Shown: piece by piece, positions 7,276 to 14,801 of the stretch
Layout: every line of letters begins with the position of its first letter
How positions within the stretch are numbered: the first letter of the stretch is position 1
Source: CALDSL01 sp039810245
GTDB taxonomy: Bacteria > Chloroflexota > Anaerolineae > Anaerolineales > Anaerolineaceae
Assembly: GCA_039810245.1 (NCBI GenBank)
Contig: JBDHWQ010000001.1
Span: forward strand, 62,001 to 126,000
DNA length: 64,000 nucleotides
Direction of reading: 5' to 3'
Translations under genes and position numbers: made by a program
Notes under the pieces: model-generated
Told to the model about the DNA's origin: nothing
The model's input: only the letters and a program-made list of their open reading frames with translations
Database searches by the model: none

Positions 7276-9527
7276 ACCGCCCGTGGTTTGTACGCCTCTT
7301 CCTGGCCACACGCGGCGCGTGGGTGCTGCTGTCGCTGTTGGGCGGAATGGCGCTGGTAATGGCCTACTCGGTGGACGCGGCCAACTGGGTGCTGGCCGAC
7401 AGGCTGATTATCACCTGCATCTGGCTGGGGCTGCTGTTCGGCTGGCTGCTGGCGCGCACGCATTGGTCGGCGCTGCTTGCCGGCTTCTATACCATTGACC
7501 TGGCGGTGCTGGTCATCCTGCTGGGCATGGCCAACATTTTCCCGCTGCTGGCCGCTGGCCCGGCGGAAACCGATCTGCTCACCAGCATGAACCTGCGCGC
7601 CTTCACTTTCCTGCAGCGCCTCGGCGGCTGGTATGGAGCGCTGCGCAGCGGCCGCGCGCTGGAAGACACTGGATTATTCCTGTTCCTTGCCAGTCTGCTG
7701 GGCTGGCTGGTGACGAGCTGGCTGGCGTGGAGCGTGATCAAAAAGCGCAACGCTTATGCCGGCATTCTGCCCTTTGCATTTCTGCTGGGACTGAATAATG
7801 ACCTGAGCAAGCAGGGCGAAGGAATGTTTTGGGTGTTCCTGATGTTTGCGCTGGCGTTAATGGTGTATGTCACCTGCATTCGCAACCACCGCGACTGGGA
7901 TGCGCGCGGCGTGGACTATCCGGACTCGCTCACCGTTGAGTGGGGCTTTACCGCGCTGAGCGTGACTACTGTTGTCAGCACGCTGGCGCTGCTGGTGACC
8001 ACGCTGGGTACGCCCTGGGGTTGGGATGCGCTCTCGCGCGCCTTCCGCGAGATGCGCGAAAAGAGCGAACCGGCGGCGCACCAGCTTTTTGGTGGCGTGA
8101 CCCCGCCCAAATTCGACGAGGCGCCGGTGGAAGTGCGCACACCCGACCTTTCCGACTTCCGCAGCGGGCTGCCCAGCGGCGAACAGACCATCCTGTGGGT
8201 GCGCACCAGCGACCCGCCGCCGCTGCCCCCCGAGGCCGGCGCGGCCGCGCAGGCGGAAATGCCGCAGCACTACTGGCGCGCGAATGTGTTCACGGTTTAT
8301 ACCCCGCATGGCTGGAAGCCGGAGTCATCGTTTGACGCTGCGCCGCCGCAGTTTGACGCAGCCAGCCCGCCGCCGGGCCGGCGGCTGCTGGAGCAGGAAG
8401 TTGAGGTGCTGGGCGAGCACAGCGGGCCGCTGTTCGCTGCCAACCAGCCGGTGCAGTCCAGCGATGGCGTCACTTTGCTCTACCGCACGCTGGACGGCAC
8501 GGCGCTGCTGGCCGGATCGGCATCAAAATATACAGCGCAGTCCTGGGTGAACGATATCACCGCTAACGACCTGGATGCTGCCGCGCCGGAGCTGCCGCCC
8601 GAGATCGCCGCGGTGTACCTGCAAACCCCGCCCGACCTGCCGCCGCGCGTAATCGAGCTTGCGGCGCGCGTGACTGCGGGGGCATCCACGCGGTTGGAAA
8701 AGACGCTGCGCGTGCAAGATTATCTGCGCAGTACCTACGCCTACTCCACCGCGGTGCAGCCGGCAAGCGAGAACGCAGATTTTGTTGATCATTTCCTGTT
8801 TGAAGAGCAGGCCGGATACTGCACGCATTTCGCTTCATCGATGGCGGTGATGCTGCGCACGCAAGGCGTAGCGGCGCGCGTGGCAACCGGTTTTGCCACT
8901 GGCAGTTATGACGCCAATCGCGGCGCTTACCGCGTGACCGCCTCGGCGGCGCACGCCTGGGTGGAAGTGTTCTTCCCCGGCTATGGCTGGGTGGAGTTCG
9001 AGCCCACCCCCGCCCGCGCGACATTTACCTACCCGCGCTACACGCCTGAGGGCCAGTTGATCGCCCCGCCCGCGCCGCAGCCCCTGGAAGAACCGCAAAC
9101 CGAGCCGCGCCCGGCGTGGCCGGTTACGCTGCTTGCTGTAGTGCTGTTCCTTGCAGCCGCGGCTGCCATCTGGCTGCGCCGGGCGCAGCGCCTGCAGCGC
9201 GCGCAAAGCCTGGCGCCGGCCGGCAGCAGTGGCAGCCTGTACTGGGACATGCGCGAGCTGCTGGGCTGGGCCGGGCTGCGCGCAAAGCCCAGCGCTACCC
9301 CGCAGGAGTTTCTCAGCCGCAACACCGAAGCGCTGGCCGGGCATGACCCCCTGCTGCGCGCGGCGCAGGATGTGACGCGCCTGTATCTGCAGGCCGCCTT
9401 CAGCCGCCGCCCACCGGCGCATGAGGAGGTGGAGCGTGCGCGCCGGAGCTGGAGACACGCCCGCGCCGGCTGGCTGGCGCTGCTTGGGCGGCGCATCCTG
9501 GTTGTGCTGCGGCGCGGGAGACGGTAG
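7272..9527 (+). CDS. TgpA-like transglutaminase-domain membrane protein
   Basis: A 751-residue protein with the TgpA layout. It has about six N-terminal transmembrane segments (residues 12-250), an extracellular transglutaminase-core domain, a further transmembrane helix near residue 620 and a DUF4129-like tail. The catalytic Cys517 (AGYCTHFASS) and His561 (SAAHAWVEVF) are present; the third position reads WVEFEPTP, with Glu where many members have Asp, which is common in this family. It overlaps DUF58 by 4 nt and the two likely form one unit. The biochemical substrate is unknown. Confidence 0.85.
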   Translation: MNRPWFVRLFLATRGAWVLLSLLGGMALVMAYSVDAANWVLADRLIITCIWLGLLFGWLLARTHWSALLAGFYTIDLAVLVILLGMANIFPLLAAGPAETDLLTSMNLRAFTFLQRLGGWYGALRSGRALEDTGLFLFLASLLGWLVTSWLAWSVIKKRNAYAGILPFAFLLGLNNDLSKQGEGMFWVFLMFALALMVYVTCIRNHRDWDARGVDYPDSLTVEWGFTALSVTTVVSTLALLVTTLGTPWGWDALSRAFREMREKSEPAAHQLFGGVTPPKFDEAPVEVRTPDLSDFRSGLPSGEQTILWVRTSDPPPLPPEAGAAAQAEMPQHYWRANVFTVYTPHGWKPESSFDAAPPQFDAASPPPGRRLLEQEVEVLGEHSGPLFAANQPVQSSDGVTLLYRTLDGTALLAGSASKYTAQSWVNDITANDLDAAAPELPPEIAAVYLQTPPDLPPRVIELAARVTAGASTRLEKTLRVQDYLRSTYAYSTAVQPASENADFVDHFLFEEQAGYCTHFASSMAVMLRTQGVAARVATGFATGSYDANRGAYRVTASAAHAWVEVFFPGYGWVEFEPTPARATFTYPRYTPEGQLIAPPAPQPLEEPQTEPRPAWPVTLLAVVLFLAAAAAIWLRRAQRLQRAQSLAPAGSSGSLYWDMRELLGWAGLRAKPSATPQEFLSRNTEALAGHDPLLRAAQDVTRLYLQAAFSRRPPAHEEVERARRSWRHARAGWLALLGRRILVVLRRGRR

Positions 9528-9530
9528 AAT
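9502..9530 (+). promoter_or_regulatory. Candidate sigma70-type promoter
   Basis: TTGTGC at 9502-9507, a 17-nt spacer and TAGAAT at 9525-9530 overlap the end of the transglutaminase gene and would start transcription about 20 nt before the radical SAM ATG. Confidence 0.45.
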
Positions 9531-9557
9531 AACCCCTGCCGGAGAAACGATACGATC

Positions 9558-10775
9558 ATGGTCCACCTGGGAACCTGGCGAGGCCGCTCGCTCACCATCA
9601 GTATCAAGCCCAACTGCCTGACCCTCAGCCTGCAGCAGGATGCTAGCGCGGTGGTGTTCAGCTATGACCTGGCCGGCCGGCTGTGGACCGGCATGCTGGC
9701 GGGCGTTTCCTACCGGCGCGGGCTGGACGGCAAGGTCGTGGCCAAGTGGGGCGCGGACCCCGACAACCGCGAGCGCCGCTGGTTGAGCATCCCCGAGGCG
9801 CGCGCGCTGGAAGAACAGGCGCGCACGATGGCCTATGAACTGGCGCGCGACCTTGCCGGCGGCGCGGCACAGGTGAGTAACCCTCTGGGCGTGGACGGCA
9901 AGACCATGCTGGCCAACGCAGCCACCTTCGACACGCATCGCTATGCCGCGGATATCGCCGCCTACCACAGCGCATATCAGCCGGTGGGTATATTGCCGCC
10001 GGACCAATACATGGCGGTGGTCTTGCAGGCTACCGAGGGCTGCTCGTTCAATACCTGCACCTTTTGCACCTTCTACCGCGACCGGCCGTTTCGCATCAAG
10101 ACCGCGGATGCCTTCCGCGAGCACGTGCGCGCGGTGTGGCGCTTCCTGGGCGAAGGCCGCAGCCTGCGTCGCACCATCTTTTTGGGCGACGCCAACGCGT
10201 TGGTGGCGCCTATGCCGCGCCTGCTGCCGCTGCTGGATGTGATCCATGAAGAGCTGGACGTGGAGCAGTTGGGCGGTATTTACGCATTTCTGGACGGCTT
10301 TAGCGGCGAGCGCAAGAGCACCGAGGATTACGTGCTGCTGCGCCGGCGCGGTCTGAAGCGCGTCTACATTGGCATGGAGAGCGGCAGCGCACCGCTGCTG
10401 CAGTTCCTCAAAAAGCCCGGACGGCCGGAAGACGTGATCCAGGCGGTGAGCGCCATGAAGCGCGCCGGCGTGGCGGTGGGGATCATCGTGCTGCTGGGCG
10501 CAGGTGGGCAGGCCTACGCGCGCGAGCATGTACGCGATACCATCGACGCGATCAACGCCATGCGCCTGGACCTGGACGATATCATTTATTTCTCCGAGCT
10601 GGTGGAAAGCGAAGGGCTGGAGTATACGCGCGACGCCTTCCAGGCCAACCTGCAGCCGCTGACCGCCCGCGAGCGCCAGGAGCAGGCGGCGCAGATTGAA
10701 GCCGGGCTGGTATTTTCGGCCGAAGGCGGTACGCCGCACATCAGCCGCTACGACATCCGCGAGTTTGTGTACTGA
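9558..10775 (+). CDS. Radical SAM protein with CX4CX2C cluster motif
   Basis: A 405-residue radical SAM enzyme. The iron-sulfur motif is GCSFNTCTFC, giving Cys162, Cys167 and Cys170, spaced CX4CX2C and so one residue longer than the classical CX3CX2C; related proteins with GCxxNxCxFC are known to me. GMESGSAPLLQFLKKPG and a barrel-type C-terminal half follow. About 150 residues precede the motif and show no family I recognise. The reaction is unknown. The HypE-like gene starts 8 nt after the stop, suggesting a functional pair. Confidence 0.8.
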   Translation: MVHLGTWRGRSLTISIKPNCLTLSLQQDASAVVFSYDLAGRLWTGMLAGVSYRRGLDGKVVAKWGADPDNRERRWLSIPEARALEEQARTMAYELARDLAGGAAQVSNPLGVDGKTMLANAATFDTHRYAADIAAYHSAYQPVGILPPDQYMAVVLQATEGCSFNTCTFCTFYRDRPFRIKTADAFREHVRAVWRFLGEGRSLRRTIFLGDANALVAPMPRLLPLLDVIHEELDVEQLGGIYAFLDGFSGERKSTEDYVLLRRRGLKRVYIGMESGSAPLLQFLKKPGRPEDVIQAVSAMKRAGVAVGIIVLLGAGGQAYAREHVRDTIDAINAMRLDLDDIIYFSELVESEGLEYTRDAFQANLQPLTARERQEQAAQIEAGLVFSAEGGTPHISRYDIREFVY

Positions 10776-10782
10776 GAGCCGA

Positions 10783-11790
10783 ATGGACGCCAACACCATC
10801 CTTCCCCTGGGCAAACTGCCGCCCGAGCTGCTGGAAAAAATTATCACCAACGCCCCCGGGGGCGACCCGCGCGTGCTGCTCGGCCCCGGCATTGGCCTTG
10901 ACTGCGCCGTGCTGGATATGGGCGATACGCTGCTGGTGTTGAAGGCCGAGCCGATCACCTTTGTCACCGATTCGATCGGCTGGTACGCGCTGCAGATTGC
11001 CGCCAACGACATCGCCACCACCGGGGCCGCGCCGCGCTGGTACCTGGCCACGCTGCTGCTGCCCGAGCGCCGCACCACGCCGGCGCTGGTGGAAGAGATC
11101 GCGCGGCAGGCGCACGAGGCCTGTCGCGAACTGGGCGTCACCATCATCGGCGGGCATACCGAGATCACCTACGGGCTGGACCGGCCGATATTGATCGGCA
11201 CGCTGATCGGCGAGGTGCGGCGCGAAGATTTGATCACGCCGCGCGAGGCGCAGCCGGGCGACGCGGTGCTGCTGACCAAGGGCGTGCCGGTGGAAGCCAC
11301 CGCCATCCTGGCGCGCGAGTTTCCCGAGCGGCTGGCGGGCCTATTCAGCGCGGTGGAGATCGAGCAGGCGCGCAATTTCCTCTACCGGCCGGGGATCAGC
11401 GTGCTGCGCGATGCGCAGGTGGCGCGCGCCGCCGGGCGGGTGACCGCCATGCACGACCCGACCGAGGGCGGGCTGGCGGCTGCGCTGTGGGAGTTGGCGC
11501 AGGCCTGCGGCCACGCTTTTCATATCGACCCGGCTGCCGTGCCCATCCCCGCACTGGCCGGGCGGGTGTGCGCCGTCTTTGGCCTCGACCCGCTGGCGAC
11601 GATTGCGTCCGGTGCGCTGCTGCTGACCGCCCTGCCGGGCGACGCGGCCGCGATCACCCGCGCGCTGCAAGACGCGGGCATTGACTGCACGCAGATTGGC
11701 GTGGTAAAGGCCGGCGAGCCGCAGGTGCACACGCCGGCCGGGCTGCTGCCGCGGCCGGCGCGCGACGAAATCACCAAAGTGTACGAGTAA
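10783..11790 (+). CDS. AIR synthase-related (HypE-like) protein
   Basis: A 335-residue ATP-binding protein of the PurM/HypE/ThiL/SelD superfamily: DCAVLDMGD near the N-terminus, NDIATTGAAPRWYLATLL, GHTEITYGLD, and AMHDPTEGGLAAALWEL in the second domain. True HypE ends in a PR(I/L)C tail whose Cys carries the thiocarboxamide for hydrogenase cyanation. This protein ends in ITKVYE with no terminal Cys, so it is not a functional HypE for NiFe-hydrogenase. Cotranscription with a radical SAM protein suggests a shared, unknown ATP-dependent pathway. I chose ATG 10783 over an upstream in-frame start inside the radical SAM gene. Confidence 0.8.
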   Translation: MDANTILPLGKLPPELLEKIITNAPGGDPRVLLGPGIGLDCAVLDMGDTLLVLKAEPITFVTDSIGWYALQIAANDIATTGAAPRWYLATLLLPERRTTPALVEEIARQAHEACRELGVTIIGGHTEITYGLDRPILIGTLIGEVRREDLITPREAQPGDAVLLTKGVPVEATAILAREFPERLAGLFSAVEIEQARNFLYRPGISVLRDAQVARAAGRVTAMHDPTEGGLAAALWELAQACGHAFHIDPAAVPIPALAGRVCAVFGLDPLATIASGALLLTALPGDAAAITRALQDAGIDCTQIGVVKAGEPQVHTPAGLLPRPARDEITKVYE

Positions 11791-11794
11791 GCGC

Positions 11795-12427
11795 ATGTAC
11801 GTGATGCTGGAGTGCACTGAGCCGCAGTGCGGCTTACGCTTTCCCGCCCCCGGCACGGCCTCGATCTCTGCATGCCCGCGCTGCGGCGCGCCGCTGCGGG
11901 CCGGGCAGCCGTTCCCCGCGCAGCGCGTGGAGCCGGAAGCAGTGCGGGCTGCCGGGCCGGAGCTGGAAATCGTGCTGGATAACCTGCGCAGCGCGTTCAA
12001 CGTCGGGTCGATTTTGCGCACCGCGGATGGCGCCGGGGTGCGCCGCGCGCACCTGTGCGGCATTACCCCCACGCCCGATAACCCCAAAGTGGCCAAGACC
12101 GCGCTGAGCGCCGAGTTCGCCACGCCCTGGGAGTACGCGACCAACGCGGTGGAGCGCGCCCGCGCGCTGCAGGCCGCCGGGGTGCCGGTGTGGGCGCTGG
12201 AGGGCGGCCCGCGGGCGGTCTCCATCCTCGACGCGCGCGGCGAAATGGAGCGGCTGGACGCGCTGGCGCTGGTGGCGGGCAACGAGCTGGCCGGCGTCGA
12301 CCCGGCGCTGCTGGCCGCCTGCGACCGCGTGGTCTCGCTGCCCATGCTGGGCTTCAAGCGCTCGCTCAATGTGGCCGTGGCGTTCGGGATTGCCATGTAC
12401 CTGATACGATTTATGCAGAAACCTTGA
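11795..12427 (+). CDS. SpoU/TrmH-family RNA methyltransferase with zinc-ribbon N-terminus
   Basis: A 210-residue SPOUT methyltransferase. The TrmH motifs are visible: motif 1 NLRSAFNVGSILRTADGAGV, motif 2 GNELAGVDPALL, and motif 3 around LPMLGFKRSLNVAVAFG. It should 2'-O-methylate a tRNA or rRNA ribose using S-adenosylmethionine and a trefoil knot. The first 35 residues form a small CxxxxC...CPRC zinc-ribbon-like segment that could bind RNA. It starts 4 nt after the HypE-like stop. Confidence 0.85.
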   Translation: MYVMLECTEPQCGLRFPAPGTASISACPRCGAPLRAGQPFPAQRVEPEAVRAAGPELEIVLDNLRSAFNVGSILRTADGAGVRRAHLCGITPTPDNPKVAKTALSAEFATPWEYATNAVERARALQAAGVPVWALEGGPRAVSILDARGEMERLDALALVAGNELAGVDPALLAACDRVVSLPMLGFKRSLNVAVAFGIAMYLIRFMQKP

Positions 12428-12452
12428 AACGCGACCCACAGGGCCATGAGTG

Positions 12453-12488
12453 CGCGAAGAAGATCAATACAGGTTTTCTTCGCGTTCT
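12453..12488 (+). repeat. Hairpin downstream of the SpoU methylase
   Basis: Arms GCGCGAAGAA and TTCTTCGCGT pair around a loop of about 15 nt in the 171-nt gap before the inositol monophosphatase gene. No T-run follows directly; a weak terminator or leader element is possible. Confidence 0.35.
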
Positions 12489-12598
12489 TTCCCAGAAAGT
12501 CACGGGGACGATGCGCGAGGTCTTCGCGTACTTTGCGTTTTTAAGGTTTACAATTAACCCTATTCATAAAAAACCCCCTGGAAAGAGGACCTTCGTTT

Positions 12599-13369
12599 AT
12601 GCCTACGGAACTGGATGTTGCCATGCAAGCCGCACGCGAGGCGGGGAAGATGCTGCGCGAGAGCTATCTGCAGCCGCATGATATTATCCTGAAAGGCGCC
12701 GGCAACCTGGTGACCGAGATGGACCGCCGCTGCGAGCAATATCTCTCCACCCTGCTGCTGGATACCTTCCCCGGCGACGGCTACTATGGCGAGGAGAACA
12801 CCCGCATCCGACCCGATGCGCGCCGCCTGTGGGTGGTGGACCCGTTGGACGGGACCAACAATTACGCGCACGGCTACCCACTGTTCTGCGTCTCGATCGG
12901 CTTCGTGGTCGACGGGCGGCCGGCGGCGGGGGTGATCTACAACCCGCTGCTGGACGAGCTGTACGCTGCCGAGCAGGGCCGCGGTGCCACGCTCAACGGC
13001 CAGCCCATCCACGTCAGCGAGACGGGCGAACTGGGCGCAGCGCTGCTGGCCAGCGGCTTCCCCTACGGCGTGTGGGAGCGCCCCGACGACAACATCAGCG
13101 AATACGCCCGGCTGACCAAGCTGGCCGTCTCGGTGCGCTGTGACGGCTGCGCCGCGGCCGACCTGAGCCACACCGCCGCCGGCCGTCTGGACGGCTACTG
13201 GGAGCAGGAGATCGAGCCGTGGGACGTGGCTGCCGGCGCGCTGATCGTGCAGGAGGCCGGCGGTGTGGTGACCCTGTGGGATGGCCGCCCGTTCGACGTT
13301 TTTGGCCGCAGCATCCTGGCCAGCAACGCCCGCCTGCACGCCACCCTGCTGCGCGCGCTGCTGGGATAA
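12599..13369 (+). CDS. Inositol monophosphatase family protein
   Basis: A 256-residue Mg-dependent, Li-sensitive-type phosphatase. The metal-binding motifs are intact: GEEN near residue 65, DPLDGTNNYAHGYP near residue 80 and WDVAAGALIVQEAGG in the C-terminal third. Family activities include myo-inositol-1-phosphate, histidinol-phosphate and fructose-1,6-bisphosphate hydrolysis; the precise substrate is open. AAAGAGGA lies upstream of the ATG. A palindromic hairpin 120 nt downstream separates it from the polysaccharide locus. Confidence 0.88.
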   Translation: MPTELDVAMQAAREAGKMLRESYLQPHDIILKGAGNLVTEMDRRCEQYLSTLLLDTFPGDGYYGEENTRIRPDARRLWVVDPLDGTNNYAHGYPLFCVSIGFVVDGRPAAGVIYNPLLDELYAAEQGRGATLNGQPIHVSETGELGAALLASGFPYGVWERPDDNISEYARLTKLAVSVRCDGCAAADLSHTAAGRLDGYWEQEIEPWDVAAGALIVQEAGGVVTLWDGRPFDVFGRSILASNARLHATLLRALLG

Positions 13370-13433
13370 CCTCTGTAAGATACAGTGTTTGCTGGCTATT
13401 CAAATTGTAAGGCGCGGAACGCGCGGGTTGTTA

Positions 13434-13442
13434 TGCTATAAT
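13434..13442 (+). promoter_or_regulatory. Extended -10 promoter for the polysaccharide locus
   Basis: TGCTATAAT is a perfect extended -10 (TGn plus TATAAT at 13437-13442). No good -35 is seen at 17 nt. Transcription would begin near 13449, giving a leader of about 245 nt. Confidence 0.5.
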
Positions 13443-13488
13443 GCCAGAAGAACGCATTCCTGGCAGTTTGTTCATATTGCGGTGTCGT

Positions 13489-13509
13489 AACCGGCCGGCC
13501 CGGCCGGTT
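13489..13509 (+). terminator. GC-rich palindrome with short T-run
   Basis: A perfect 10-bp inverted repeat around a single central base (effectively an 8-bp stem with 5-nt loop) ends in TTTT. It lies downstream of the inositol monophosphatase and also inside the leader started by the 13437 promoter, so it could be a terminator or an attenuator. Confidence 0.45.
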
Positions 13510-13694
13510 TTGCGAACCACTTGATCGGCATAGAGTTTGCACCAGCACCCTGTTTGTCGTTGATTCCATCCAAACGCCACCCCGGCCGCACCCGGTAAGG
13601 TCCGCGGCCCAGGTGGCTGTTAGACGCGCCTGCCCCGCTTCGACGGCCAATGTCGAAAGGGCGGAGCGCGCCTGAAAACCGCCTCTCGAACCCC

Positions 13695-14801
13695 ATGCCC
13701 ACCCCGATCCTCGACGTAGAATTAATCGCGCAATCTTCCAGCGAGTACCTGACCCAGGTCTTCACCGGGTTTGGCGCGCTGGAAGCCCAGGGCTGGCTGC
13801 GTCTGCGCGCCACGCGCGCCGCAAATTATGTGCCGGGTGTTAAGTACCAGCCGCGGCTGCGCGCGGTGATCAACGGCTCGCTGCGCGTGGCCTACGACCT
13901 GCGCGATATTCCCGACCCGTACCCGGATGACCTGGACTGGGCGCACGTCTATTTCAAGCGCAGTTATTCCCCTGTGCACCTGGCCGGGACGCCGGGATGC
14001 GAGCGCATCCACCCCTACGGGCTGAATTACCCGGTTTATGGTCCCCACGACCACGCCGGCCAGCGCGTGATGTGGTCGCTGCAAAGCCTGCGCCGGCAGC
14101 ACAGCCGCAAAAACATCCTTCACACCATCGATCAGGCGCTGCGCAGCAGTGATCTTCTCTCGCGCCTGACCAACCGTGAGAATTGCCGCGCCAACTGCGA
14201 CCAGCACGTCTTCGAAGACACGCCTCGTTTTGAGCGCGAGGCGCGGATTAATTACTACGCCCGGCTGTGGGATCCGGCGGGAGTGGTGGCGGAGTATCAG
14301 GAAAATTGCGACGCGGTAAACAGCACCCGCATTGGCTGCGTGCGCGCGCTGCGGCAGGCCTTTGGCGCGCGCTTCGACGGCGGGATCCAGATATCAACCT
14401 ACGCGCGCCAGGTCGCTCCGAACCTTATCGCGGATTACCGCCAGACGCTCAAGCCCAGTTATTTGCGCAAGACGCGGCAGGCCAATATCTGCGTCACCAC
14501 CCTGGGCGTGGTTGGATCCAATGGCTGGCGCATCGGTGAGCTGGTGGCAGGAGCCAAGGCAATCGTCTGCGAACGCCTGTGCACTTTCCCGCCCGGAAAC
14601 TTTGCCCCCGAGCGCAACTATCTGGAGTTCGGCACCCCGGAGGAATGCGTGCAGCAGGTGCAGCGCCTGGTGGACGACCCCGCGCTGCGTTACGCGCTGG
14701 CAGTGAATAACGCGCAGTATTACCAGCAGTATCTCCGGCCCGACCGGTTGATCTGGAATACGTTGCAGGTGGCGCTTGGTACAAACGCAATTGACGGTTG
14801 A
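13695..14801 (+). CDS. Uncharacterised glycosyltransferase-like protein
   Basis: A 368-residue soluble protein that I do not assign to a named family. The last about 100 residues (VVGSNGWRIGELVAGAKAIV, then YLEFGTPEECVQQVQRLVDD) look like the nucleotide-sugar-binding half of CgeB/GT1-type glycosyltransferases, where a fallen-out-of-favour host protein list is followed by a decaying position index. The N-terminal two thirds are rich in Arg, Tyr and His without a recognisable motif. As first gene of the locus it may act on the polymer. ATG 13695 is chosen; ATG 13650 is a longer option and neither has a convincing ribosome site. Confidence 0.55.
   Translation: MPTPILDVELIAQSSSEYLTQVFTGFGALEAQGWLRLRATRAANYVPGVKYQPRLRAVINGSLRVAYDLRDIPDPYPDDLDWAHVYFKRSYSPVHLAGTPGCERIHPYGLNYPVYGPHDHAGQRVMWSLQSLRRQHSRKNILHTIDQALRSSDLLSRLTNRENCRANCDQHVFEDTPRFEREARINYYARLWDPAGVVAEYQENCDAVNSTRIGCVRALRQAFGARFDGGIQISTYARQVAPNLIADYRQTLKPSYLRKTRQANICVTTLGVVGSNGWRIGELVAGAKAIVCERLCTFPPGNFAPERNYLEFGTPEECVQQVQRLVDDPALRYALAVNNAQYYQQYLRPDRLIWNTLQVALGTNAIDG

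Larger units (their letters stand above)
13370..13694 (+). other. 325-nt intergenic leader region
   Basis: The only gap over 300 nt. It holds an extended -10 promoter (13434-13442), a perfect GC-rich palindrome (13489-13509) and a long imperfect hairpin (about 13623-13672) just ahead of the first gene of the polysaccharide locus. I see no tRNA, small ORF of merit or insertion sequence in it. An in-frame ATG at 13650 would extend the next gene by 15 residues. Confidence 0.5.

Noticed and set aside
8995..9010. Missing catalytic Asp in the transglutaminase
   Set aside because: The Glu at WVEFEPTP occurs in other TgpA-like proteins, so I do not treat it as inactivation.
8835..11168. A 777-residue minus-strand open frame
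   Set aside because: It lies opposite the transglutaminase, radical SAM and HypE-like genes, whose motifs are clear. Long antisense frames are expected in GC-rich DNA; the translation is rich in Arg, Gln, Ala, His with no domain.
12599..13369. Histidinol-phosphatase assignment for the inositol monophosphatase
   Set aside because: Motifs are shared by the whole superfamily and no his genes are near, so a specific name is not supported.
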